Numbered from the stretch's first letter, positions 1 through 5,833 are shown. The stretch: 7,199 nucleotides of DNA from Flavobacteriales bacterium (GCA_947457285.1 CANGVZ010000104.1:1-7199); one strand, 5' to 3'. The notes: a model not told the origin generated them from the letters alone. Program-made: numbers and translations.

Positions 1-78
1 ATTTGTAATCTGAGTTTTGTTTTTTTAAATTTTCTTGTAAATGGTTTAACAGCTCTTGGAAGTTCTTAAGAATTCCTC

Positions 79-108
79 GGCTTTTATTTGTCGGCATAAT
101 TAAAAGCC
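79..108 (+). promoter_or_regulatory. Inverted repeat and weak promoter-like box before the outer-membrane protein gene
   Basis: GGCTTTTA (79-86) is repeated as its exact reverse complement TAAAAGCC (101-108), with a 14-base spacer, and the right arm abuts the start codon. TTTATTTG (83-90) matches the Bacteroidota -7 consensus TAnnTTTG at 7 of 8 positions, but I see no convincing -33 TTTG at the usual distance. If that box is used, transcription would start around 95, the left arm would not be transcribed, and the repeat would act as a DNA site. If transcription starts further upstream, the repeat could fold over the start codon. The rest of bases 1-78 is A/T-rich and I recognise nothing in it. 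Confidence 0.3.
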
Positions 109-702
109 ATGAAGAAAATTTATCTCTTAGTTTTATTGACAGTGTTTTCCTTAGCAGGTCGCACTCAAAGCGCTTCTGAGCCTAAGACTCTTTTTGGAAA
201 CATATCATTCGAAAACATTTCTTTTGTTATTAATCCATACAGCGAATTGGGTAGCATTGGAGGGTCAGAAAAGTTTTCTTTGGGTGTCCGTGGCGGAGTG
301 AATGTAAACTCGAAGTATACTTTTGGAGGGTATTATACAGGCTCCCTAAATAACGTTCGACCAGCAGGAACGGAGTTATTGACTGGCTACATGGACATGC
401 GAGCTGGAGGTTTGTATTTTGAATACACATTGTTGAATGAAAAGCTTGTTCACCTGACATTTCCTCTCAACGTTGGATATGGGGAGGTTCAGTGGGATAC
501 AGATAATGATGAAATAGAATTCAATGAAGAGAATTTCTTCACGATAGAGCCAACTGCACTTTTAGAGGTGAATTTACATAAATATGTCAAAGCCAATCTC
601 GGTGGCGGTTACCGTTGGGTGAGCGATTTCAATTATTTAAATATTGATGCAAATGATTTGAGAGGTCCAATAGGCCAAATTGGTTTAAAGATTATCATCT
701 AA
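109..702 (+). CDS. Secreted beta-barrel-like outer-membrane protein, function unknown
   Basis: This is a 197-residue protein with a clear signal peptide: MKK, a hydrophobic core at residues 4-16, and a likely cleavage after TQS or SAS near residues 21-23. The mature part has no further hydrophobic helix. It is made of alternating polar and apolar stretches rich in Gly, Tyr and Phe, such as GGYYTGSL (73-80), AGGLYFEYTL (99-108) and GGGYRWVS (165-172), and ends in the hydrophobic strand IGLKIII. This pattern fits a small outer-membrane beta-barrel. It resembles a family of roughly 200-residue Bacteroidota proteins with a conserved 'leucine/glutamate-valine-asparagine-leucine ... YR' segment near the C-terminus, here LLEVNLHKYV at 151-160. 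The last residue is Ile, not the Phe typical of classical porins. The ATG was chosen because the signal peptide begins right there. It is probably monocistronic, since it converges on the next gene with a terminator between. No substrate can be proposed. Confidence 0.75.
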   Translation: MKKIYLLVLLTVFSLAGRTQSASEPKTLFGNISFENISFVINPYSELGSIGGSEKFSLGVRGGVNVNSKYTFGGYYTGSLNNVRPAGTELLTGYMDMRAGGLYFEYTLLNEKLVHLTFPLNVGYGEVQWDTDNDEIEFNEENFFTIEPTALLEVNLHKYVKANLGGGYRWVSDFNYLNIDANDLRGPIGQIGLKIII

Positions 703-718
703 GGAAGAACAAAACAAG

Positions 719-747
719 AAACCGTCTCTTTTTAGAGACCGTTTTTT
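719..747 (+). terminator. Hairpin terminator between convergent genes
   Basis: GTCTCT (724-729) and AGAGAC (734-739) form a 6-bp stem with a TTTT loop. One C-C mismatch follows, then a CAAA/GTTT extension, and a run of six T (742-747) lies on the plus strand. It sits 16 bases after the outer-membrane protein stop codon and just before the end of the minus-strand PEBP gene, so it is a good intrinsic terminator for the plus-strand gene. On the minus strand the following T tract is interrupted (TTTCTTGTTTT), so termination from that side is likely but weaker. Confidence 0.75.
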
Positions 748-753
748 GTTGAG

Positions 754-1248
754 CTATTTTCTTTGATAATAGAATACAAGGCTGGCTTTTTCTATGGTGT
801 TTGCCCAAAGGTTGAAGCCTACTACCGCTGGATCGGTTTTTTCATCAAGCCCTAAGCTTGCTTTTTTAAGGGCATGAATAGTAATGATGTATTGGTGAAT
901 GCCGTGCCCCACTGGCGGACATGGACCGCCGTAGCCTCTTTGCCCATAGCTGGTGATACTTTGTATGCTATTGTTGGGAGCTTTTCCAGATTCCACATCA
1001 CCGGCTCCGGCAATAAGTTCGTGGACGTTTGCAGGAATATCGAAAATGAGCCAATGCCACCACCCGCTGCCTGTGGGTGCATCGGGATCGTACATCGTGA
1101 TTGCAAAACTTTCGGTGCCTTCTGGGGCGTTTTCCCAGGAAAGTTGAGGCGACTCATTTTGTCCAATGCAGCCCCAGCCGCTGAATTCCTGCGTAAGGGT
1201 ACCCTGTCCGCCTACGCTATTGCTTTTGAGTGTAAAGGTCTTATTCAT
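754..1248 (-). CDS. YbhB/YbcL-type phosphatidylethanolamine-binding protein (PEBP/RKIP family)
   Basis: This 164-residue protein has the family's two signature segments. MYDPDAPTGSGWWHW (52-66) contains the DPDAP and H-W ligand-pocket motif, and GYGGPCPPVGHG (105-116) contains the GPCPP-x-G-H loop. SPQLSW at 33-38 is the usual early strand motif. The length fits the E. coli YbhB/YbcL proteins, about 160 residues. There is no signal peptide or membrane segment, so it is predicted to be cytoplasmic, as for YbhB. PEBP proteins bind anionic, phospholipid-like or phosphorylated ligands, but the role of bacterial members is largely undefined, and the 'Raf kinase inhibitor-like' label reflects homology only. 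The start is the first ATG giving the typical N-terminus (FTLKSNS...). The gene is transcribed away from glyS across a 44-bp spacer, where TAATTTTA on the minus strand (1261-1254) is a weak -7 candidate. Confidence 0.92.
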   Translation of the reverse strand: MNKTFTLKSNSVGGQGTLTQEFSGWGCIGQNESPQLSWENAPEGTESFAITMYDPDAPTGSGWWHWLIFDIPANVHELIAGAGDVESGKAPNNSIQSITSYGQRGYGGPCPPVGHGIHQYIITIHALKKASLGLDEKTDPAVVGFNLWANTIEKASLVFYYQRK

Positions 1249-1276
1249 AGCGCTAAAATTACAACAATTCTCTCGC

Positions 1277-1284
1277 TATCTTTG
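1277..1284 (+). promoter_or_regulatory. Bacteroidota-type -7 promoter element for the glyS run
   Basis: TATCTTTG is an exact match to the Bacteroidota housekeeping -7 consensus TAnnTTTG. It ends only 8 bases before the glyS ATG at 1293. With the usual 4-7 base spacing to the transcription start, the mRNA would begin at about 1289-1292, so the leader would be nearly absent. No clear TTTG -33 element is found about 20 bases upstream, in sequence that includes the divergent PEBP promoter region. The call rests on the exact -7 match and its position. Confidence 0.6.
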
Positions 1285-1292
1285 CCCCCGTT

Positions 1293-2828
1293 ATGCAAAA
1301 CAACGACGATAAACTCAAGAAGGTCATCGCTCATTCGAAAGAGTATGGCTTCATCTTTCCATCATCAGAAATCTACGATGGACTTTCCGCTACATATGAC
1401 TATGGTCAGTATGGTGTTGAATTAAAAAACAATATCAAAAATTACTGGTGGACGGCCATGACACGCATGCACCAAAACATTGTGGGTATTGATGCCGCAA
1501 TATTTATGCATCCTACCACTTGGAAAGCTTCCGGTCACGTCGATGCCTTTAATGATCCGCTGATTGATAATAAGGATAGCAAAAAGCGCTATCGCGCCGA
1601 TGTTTTGCTCGAAGACTACATCAAAAAGATTGAGCAGAAAATTGATAAGGAGATAGAAAAAGCGAAGAATAAGTTCGGAGAGGCTTTTAATGAAGAACAG
1701 TTTAGAGCTACCAATCCAAACGTGCTTCGCAATCAGGAAAAAATCAATGCAGTAGAAGCGAAGATGAAAGCAGCTCTCGAAGCAAGCGATCTTGAGGCTT
1801 TGAAAAATCTCATTGATGAATGTGAAATAGCAGACCCTGAAACAGGCAGTCGCAACTGGACAGAGGTTCGTCAGTTTAACTTGATGTTTAAGACCGAAAT
1901 GGGCGCTGTGAGCGGTGATGCGGGAATTATTTATCTCCGTCCCGAAACAGCTCAAGGGATTTTCGTCAACTTCCTCAATGTTCAAAAGAGCGGTCGCATG
2001 AAATTGCCTTTTGGTATTGCTCAGATTGGAAAGGCGTTTAGAAATGAAATTATCGCGCGTCAATTCATATTTAGAATGCGTGAATTCGAGCAAATGGAAA
2101 TGCAGTTTTTTGTAAAACCAGGAACAGAGCTAGAATGGTATAACTACTGGAAAGAAACCCGCATCCGTTGGCACAAGGCTCTGGGGATGGGTGAGAGTAA
2201 TTATAAGTTTCATGATCACCTCAAATTGGCGCACTACGCCAACGCAGCATGCGACATTGAATTCAACTTTCCGATGGGCTTCAAAGAATTGGAAGGCATT
2301 CACTCGCGCACTGATTTTGACTTGGGAGCTCACGAGAAGTTTAGTGGTAAAAAGCTTCGCTATTTCGACCCAGAAACAAACGAGAGTTATGTGCCTTATG
2401 TGATTGAGACTTCTATTGGTCTTGATCGTATGTTCCTCGCGACACTTAGCGCGGCTTATGAAGAAGAGAAATTGGAAGACGGTTCAGAGCGTATGGTATT
2501 GCGTATTCATCCTGCATTAGCTCCTGTGAAGGTGGCTATTTTGCCATTGGTGAAAAAAGACGGTCTTCCGGAAAAGGCGCAAGAAATTGTGGATTTATTG
2601 AAGCTCGATTTTAATCTTCAGTATGACGATAAGGATGCTGTAGGCCGCCGCTACCGCAGACAAGATGCGATAGGAACACCATATTGCATTACGGTAGACT
2701 ACGATACTATGCAGGACAACACTGTGACGATTCGAGAACGCGACAGCATGCAACAAGAGCGAGTGTCAATTGATCAATTGCACCAAATTGTAAGTAAGAA
2801 GGTGAGCCTTCAACAATTGTTTAAATAG
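1293..2828 (+). CDS. glyS: Glycyl-tRNA synthetase, single-chain class II (homodimer type)
   Basis: This enzyme attaches glycine to tRNA-Gly using ATP, in the cytoplasm. The 511 residues show the alpha2-type layout. An N-terminal catalytic segment contains PSSEIYDGLSATYDYG (23-38). RPETAQG at 216-222 is the glycine/ATP-site signature. Class II motif 2 lies at 249-273 (FRNEI...RMREFEQMEMQFF) and motif 3 at 371-380 (IETSIGLDRM). The C-terminal anticodon-binding domain runs from about 408 to 500, with VGRRYRRQDAIGTPYCITVD at 450-469. A long helical insertion at about 104-185 is rich in Glu and Lys. At the places where many bacterial and archaeal homologues carry CxxC pairs (before KRYRAD, 98-103, and before EVRQFNLMF, 191-199), this protein has DNKDSK and DPETGSRNW, so the zinc site appears absent. 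ATG 1293 was chosen because it follows the promoter box directly and yields the family N-terminus. It is first in a likely three-gene transcript. Confidence 0.96.
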   Translation: MQNNDDKLKKVIAHSKEYGFIFPSSEIYDGLSATYDYGQYGVELKNNIKNYWWTAMTRMHQNIVGIDAAIFMHPTTWKASGHVDAFNDPLIDNKDSKKRYRADVLLEDYIKKIEQKIDKEIEKAKNKFGEAFNEEQFRATNPNVLRNQEKINAVEAKMKAALEASDLEALKNLIDECEIADPETGSRNWTEVRQFNLMFKTEMGAVSGDAGIIYLRPETAQGIFVNFLNVQKSGRMKLPFGIAQIGKAFRNEIIARQFIFRMREFEQMEMQFFVKPGTELEWYNYWKETRIRWHKALGMGESNYKFHDHLKLAHYANAACDIEFNFPMGFKELEGIHSRTDFDLGAHEKFSGKKLRYFDPETNESYVPYVIETSIGLDRMFLATLSAAYEEEKLEDGSERMVLRIHPALAPVKVAILPLVKKDGLPEKAQEIVDLLKLDFNLQYDDKDAVGRRYRRQDAIGTPYCITVDYDTMQDNTVTIRERDSMQQERVSIDQLHQIVSKKVSLQQLFK

Positions 2829-2846
2829 AATTTTAATTTTTATATC

Positions 2847-3326
2847 ATGCAAATCACAAACGAAAAAGTAGCCGCAATCCATTACACATTGCGCAACAAT
2901 TCAGGCGAGGTGTTGGATTCGAGTGCGGGCCGCGAGCCGCTCTACTACCTTCACGGCCATGGCAACCTCATTCCTGGTATGGAAGCAGGTTTGGAAGGAA
3001 AAGTAGTGGGAGACAAATTTAGTATCGTGGTAAACCCAGAGGATGGCTACGGCGTTCGTGACGAGGCTGCGGTGCAACAAGTCCCAATGGCTGCATTTGG
3101 CGGTAACCCAGTCAAAGAAGGAATGCAATTCCGTGCTGGTAATGATCAACAACAGTATATTGTTACGGTGACGGCCGTCGAAGGTGATATGGTAACAGTA
3201 GATGCAAACCATCCATTGGCAGGCGTTGAATTACATTTCGATGTAGAGGTAATGGAAGTGCGTGATGCAAGCGGTGAGGAAATTGCCCATGGTCATGCTC
3301 ATGGACCAGGTGGACATCATCACTAA
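2847..3326 (+). CDS. slyD: SlyD-like FKBP-type peptidyl-prolyl isomerase with histidine-rich tail
   Basis: This 159-residue cytoplasmic prolyl cis-trans isomerase and chaperone has no signal peptide. The FKBP domain is split by an inserted flap as in SlyD. The first half runs from IHYTLRNNSGEVLDSS (11-26) through LHGHGNLIPGMEAGLEGKVVGDKF (35-58). The SlyD-type transition DGYGVRDEAAVQQVP follows at 66-80, the IF chaperone insert spans about 70-122, and the domain resumes after the conserved NHPLAG (121-126). The C-terminus HGHAHGPGGHHH (148-159) is a short metal-binding tail. E. coli SlyD has a longer His/Cys tail that binds nickel. Here the tail has no Cys and only seven His, so metal binding is likely but the physiological role is inferred. 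It starts 18 bp after glyS and ends in tandem in-frame stops, TAA then TAG. Co-transcription with glyS and pgk is likely. Confidence 0.92.
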   Translation: MQITNEKVAAIHYTLRNNSGEVLDSSAGREPLYYLHGHGNLIPGMEAGLEGKVVGDKFSIVVNPEDGYGVRDEAAVQQVPMAAFGGNPVKEGMQFRAGNDQQQYIVTVTAVEGDMVTVDANHPLAGVELHFDVEVMEVRDASGEEIAHGHAHGPGGHHH

Positions 3327-3355
3327 TAGAGTTTTTAATAAAATAATAAATCAAT

Positions 3356-4552
3356 ATGGCTTATCAGTTAGACTCCCGTAATTTTTCAGGAAAACGTGTT
3401 TTGGTGCGTGTAGATTTTAACGTGCCTCTCAATGAGCAAATGCAGGTGACGGACGATACCCGCATTCGTGCTGCAGCAAAGACGATTAAGAAAATTATTG
3501 GAGATGGCGGAAAAGCCATATTGATGTCCCATCTGGGTCGTCCAAAGGGTGGTCCAGAGGATAAATTTTCATTGCGTCATATTGTACCTAATGTTCAGTC
3601 GGTTTTGGGAGTACCTGTTCACTTTGCAGAAGACTGTATTGGCGATAAGGCCGCAAGTGTCGTAAATGCTATGAAAAATGGTGAGGTGGTACTTCTTGAA
3701 AATCTTCGATTCTACAAAGAAGAAGAGGGTGGAGATGAGTTTTTCGCGGGACGGATTGCTGAGAACGGAGATGTATATGTTAATGATGCTTTCGGAACGG
3801 CGCATAGAGCGCACGCTTCCACAGCAGTGATTGCTAAATTTTTTCCAACCGATCGTTTGTTCGGTTATTTGATGGAAGATGAAGTTCAAAATATTGATCG
3901 TGTGCTGAACAGCAATCAAACTCCTGTTACTGCTATTATTGGTGGAAGTAAAGTGAGTAGCAAGATTGCGATTATCGACAACTTAATGGACCGCGTGGAC
4001 AATCTAATCATCGGCGGTGGTATGGCTTTTACATTCATTAAGGCTCAAAAGGGAAAAGTTGGAAGCAGTTTGGTGGAAGAGGATAAATTGGATGTGGCGC
4101 TTGATCTGCTTGTGAAAGCGCGCGAAAAGAATGTGAATTTATTATTGCCAACAGATGCTTTGATCGCGGATAAGTTTGCAGCTGACGCCAATACCGATTC
4201 GTGCGGTGTGGGAGCCATTCCAGACGGATGGATGGGCTTGGATATCGGACCTGCATCGGTAGAAAGTTTTAAGGAAGTCATCCTGCGCAGCAAGACAATA
4301 CTCTGGAACGGCCCAATGGGTGTGTTCGAAATGGAGGCTTTCGCTAAAGGTACGATTGCGGTTGCCGAGGCACTGGCTGAGGCTACCAAAAACCACGGAG
4401 CGTTTACACTGGTGGGTGGAGGAGATAGCGTGGCAGCGGTCAATCAATTTGGACTTGCAGAACAAGTGAGTTATGTGAGCACCGGTGGAGGCGCAATGCT
4501 CGAGAGCCTTGAAGGTATTGAGTTGCCAGGAATAGCTGCCATTAGAAAGTAG
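3356..4552 (+). CDS. pgk: Phosphoglycerate kinase
   Basis: This enzyme catalyses reversible phosphate transfer between 1,3-bisphosphoglycerate and ADP, giving 3-phosphoglycerate and ATP, the first ATP-forming step of lower glycolysis. At 398 residues it has normal bacterial length and every hallmark is intact. VRVDFNVP (17-24) and SHLGRP (58-63) bind substrate. ENLRF is at 115-119. NDAFGTAHRAHAS is at 143-155. The hinge and nucleotide-side segments GGSKVSSKI (196-204), GPMGVFE (319-325), GGGDS (354-358) and STGGGA (375-380) follow. It has no signal peptide and is cytoplasmic. ATG 3356 gives the expected N-terminus (SGKRVLVRVDFNVP). It lies 29 bp after slyD with only A/T-rich spacer between and no promoter box or terminator that I can see, so it probably shares the glyS transcript. 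No GAPDH gene is adjacent in this window. Confidence 0.97.
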   Translation: MAYQLDSRNFSGKRVLVRVDFNVPLNEQMQVTDDTRIRAAAKTIKKIIGDGGKAILMSHLGRPKGGPEDKFSLRHIVPNVQSVLGVPVHFAEDCIGDKAASVVNAMKNGEVVLLENLRFYKEEEGGDEFFAGRIAENGDVYVNDAFGTAHRAHASTAVIAKFFPTDRLFGYLMEDEVQNIDRVLNSNQTPVTAIIGGSKVSSKIAIIDNLMDRVDNLIIGGGMAFTFIKAQKGKVGSSLVEEDKLDVALDLLVKAREKNVNLLLPTDALIADKFAADANTDSCGVGAIPDGWMGLDIGPASVESFKEVILRSKTILWNGPMGVFEMEAFAKGTIAVAEALAEATKNHGAFTLVGGGDSVAAVNQFGLAEQVSYVSTGGGAMLESLEGIELPGIAAIRK

Positions 4553-4558
4553 CGTTTT

Positions 4559-4612
4559 GTATGTTTAAACATACGGGCTACTAATAGTGATTTAGAAAAG
4601 TATGTTTACATA
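4559..4612 (+). promoter_or_regulatory. Two related palindromes, possible operator pair before the lipocalin gene
   Basis: GTATGTTTAAACATAC (4559-4574) is a perfect 16-bp palindrome. A second, shorter version, TATGTTTACATA (4601-4612), has the same TATGT/ACATA arms around a 2-base centre. The two centres are exactly 40 bp apart. The second copy ends 4 bases before the lipocalin ATG, and its TATGTTTA matches the Bacteroidota -7 consensus TAnnTTTG at 7 of 8 positions, so a bound regulator would cover the promoter. No T tract follows either copy, so they do not look like terminators. I infer a dimeric DNA-binding regulator, identity unknown. Confidence 0.45.
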
Positions 4613-4616
4613 AAGT

Positions 4617-5144
4617 ATGAAACCTATGAAATGGATATGTGTCTTTTTGAGTGCTGCTTTCTTAGCGTCATGTAGTTCTTCCAATGAATCTTTGGAAACA
4701 GTGAGTCAGGTCGACTTGGATAAATACGCGGGCAAGTGGTACGAAATTGCTTCGTTTCCACAACGCTTTCAAGAAGGTTGTCATTGCACCACTGCAACCT
4801 ATACAAAGAGCGCGGAAGGTCACATCATCGTAGAGAATCGTTGCAATAAGGATAGCATTAATGGTGAACTATCTCACATCGAAGGCAAGGCATTTATAGT
4901 AGAGAATTCTGGTAATGCAAAGCTGGAGGTACAGTTCTTCTGGCCTTTTAAGGGGGATTATTGGATTATAGAATTATCGGATGATTATTCTTATGCAGTG
5001 GTAGGTCATCCGAACAGGGAATATTTGTGGATTCTTTCGCGCACGCCACAAATGGAAGAATCAACCTATAATGATCTTTTGAAGCGCATTTCAAATAAAA
5101 AGTTTGATATCACCATGCTGAAAAAAACAGTGCAGTGGGAGTGA
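4617..5144 (+). CDS. blc: Bacterial lipocalin (Blc family) lipoprotein
   Basis: This 175-residue protein has a lipoprotein signal. The hydrophobic stretch ICVFLSAAFLASC ends in lipobox LASC, with the lipidated cysteine at residue 19. It is followed by SSSNE, with no Asp at +2. The mature part has the lipocalin signatures: DKYAGKWYEIASFPQRF (35-51), containing the G-x-W motif, and YAVVGHPNREYLWILSRTP (126-144), the C-terminal Blc motif. Length and layout match Blc, an outer-membrane lipocalin that binds fatty acids or lysophospholipids and is associated with envelope stress in E. coli. C55 and C76 are placed to form the usual lipocalin disulfide, while C57 (in CHC) is additional. ATG 4617 is used, and Met4 at 4626 would also keep a usable signal. 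A 64-bp gap with palindromes separates it from pgk, so it may have its own promoter. Confidence 0.93.
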   Translation: MKPMKWICVFLSAAFLASCSSSNESLETVSQVDLDKYAGKWYEIASFPQRFQEGCHCTTATYTKSAEGHIIVENRCNKDSINGELSHIEGKAFIVENSGNAKLEVQFFWPFKGDYWIIELSDDYSYAVVGHPNREYLWILSRTPQMEESTYNDLLKRISNKKFDITMLKKTVQWE

Positions 5145-5153
5145 GCTGTTTTT
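5123..5153 (+). terminator. Possible weak terminator overlapping the lipocalin stop codon
   Basis: AAAAACAG (5123-5130) and CTGTTTTT (5146-5153) are exact reverse complements, with a 15-base loop that contains the stop codon (5142-5144). The right arm ends in five T. The stem is mostly A-T and the loop is long, so this is a weak candidate. It is supported only by its place at the gene end. Confidence 0.3.
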
Positions 5154-5207
5154 CGGAGTCATTGAATGAGAAAATTGTGGATATTTGAAGAAACAAAAAA
5201 ACTGATC

Positions 5208-5753
5208 ATGACGAAGGAAACAGCGATTAAATTATTTGAAGAAAAACAGGTGCGCTCTGTTTGGGATGGTGAGCAGGAGAAATGGTTTATTTCTGTTGTA
5301 GATGTGATAGAAATATTAACAGGATCTGATCGACCAAGAAAGTATTGGAGTGACCTGAAGACCAAGTTGAAGAAGGAGGGCAGTGAGTTGTCCGAAAATA
5401 TCGGACAACTGAAAATGCTGTCTACAGATGGTAAACATTACAGTACCGATGTCGCGGATACCGAGCAATTATTTAGGCTTGTACAGTCCATACCTTCACC
5501 GAAGGCGGAGCCGTTTAAATTGTGGCTGGCGCAAGTGGCTTCTGAGCGCCTGGACGAAATGCAAGATCCCGAATTATCTATTGATAGAGCTTTGGAGCAG
5601 TATCTGAGCATGGGCTACTCAGAGAGTTGGATTAATCAAAGACTTAAAAGCATAGAGGTTCGAAAAGAACTCACTGATGAGTGGAAAAAAAGAGAACAGA
5701 TGAATAGTTCTGATTTTTTGCAAACGAGAAAATGGGCTTTTACTGAGAGTTAA
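5208..5753 (+). CDS. BRO-family (Bro-N domain) protein, apparently C-terminally truncated
   Basis: From ATG 5208 the protein has 181 residues. The N-terminal part is a Bro-N-like domain at roughly 10-110, with QVRSVWD at 14-20 and FISVVDVIEILT at 27-38. The very conserved block TDVADTEQLFRLVQSIPSPK lies at 80-99, followed by AEPFKLWLA (100-108) and DPELSIDRALEQYL (120-133). Chromosomal and phage Bacteroidota relatives, often called antirepressor or DNA-damage-inducible (DinD-like) proteins, are about 270-290 residues as I recall them. They continue after the ELT-x-EW-x-x-R segment, here 154-162. This protein instead has 19 unrelated residues and stops. The switch follows an A7 run (5685-5691), but both other frames hit stops within about 20 bases, so a simple frameshift does not restore the tail. 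ATG 5166 would add 14 residues; 5208 (MTKETAIKLFEEKQ) is the family start. No phage genes adjoin it. Function is unknown, and it may be a decaying gene. Confidence 0.8.
   Translation: MTKETAIKLFEEKQVRSVWDGEQEKWFISVVDVIEILTGSDRPRKYWSDLKTKLKKEGSELSENIGQLKMLSTDGKHYSTDVADTEQLFRLVQSIPSPKAEPFKLWLAQVASERLDEMQDPELSIDRALEQYLSMGYSESWINQRLKSIEVRKELTDEWKKREQMNSSDFLQTRKWAFTES
5386..5410 (+). repeat. Perfect 10-bp inverted repeat inside the BRO-family gene
   Basis: AGTTGTCCGA (5386-5395) and TCGGACAACT (5401-5410) are exact reverse complements separated by AAATA. They can form a 10-bp hairpin with a 5-base loop in mRNA, or serve as a DNA site. The repeat lies in the codons for ELSENIGQL, in the middle of the Bro-N region. 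No T tract follows, so it is not a terminator. Confidence 0.85.
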
Positions 5754-5766
5754 TAAAGTCGCGATT

Positions 5767-5786
5767 AAAAAAAAGATATTTTTTTT
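5767..5786 (+). terminator. A8-GATA-T8 element, possible weak terminator
   Basis: Eight A (5767-5774), GATA, then eight T (5779-5786) form an all A-T inverted repeat 13 bases after the BRO-family stop codon. The U8 tract could aid termination, but the stem has no G-C pair. It may instead act as bent, A-tract DNA upstream of the GumN gene. AATATTTG (5789-5796), just after it, matches TAnnTTTG at 7 of 8 positions and could be a -7 element for that gene, leaving a leader of about 30 bases. No good -33 partner is seen. Confidence 0.35.
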
Positions 5787-5833
5787 GTAATATTTGAGAG
5801 GGACCTGCGTCAGATGGTCAAAAATTAATCACA

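Noticed and set aside
874..1425. 183-codon plus-strand open frame over the PEBP gene and the start of glyS
   Set aside because: It is antisense to a clearly recognisable PEBP protein and then out of frame with glyS. Its translation has no family features and it has no promoter or leader of its own.
1422..2093. 223-codon minus-strand open frame inside glyS
   Set aside because: It mirrors conserved glycyl-tRNA synthetase motifs on the other strand. Its Phe/Leu/Ile-rich translation is what antisense reading of Lys/Glu-rich helices gives.
2767..2780. Perfect 14-bp palindrome CAATTGATCAATTG near the end of glyS
   Set aside because: It lies in coding sequence for the anticodon-binding domain, is short, and a palindrome of this length is expected by chance nearly once in every two such windows.
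4045..4443. 132-codon minus-strand open frame inside pgk
   Set aside because: It is low-complexity, Ser/Ala/Pro-rich antisense of a conserved pgk region, with no independent support.
5166..5207. Alternative upstream start of the BRO-family protein
   Set aside because: The 14 extra residues are not part of the family N-terminus as I know it, while ATG 5208 gives the usual MTKETAIKLFEEKQ beginning. It is kept only as an alternative.
4617..5753. Lipocalin plus BRO-family gene as a small phage-derived island
   Set aside because: I see no integrase, attachment-site repeats, tRNA gene or other phage genes, and flanking genes look chromosomal. The BRO gene alone is not enough.
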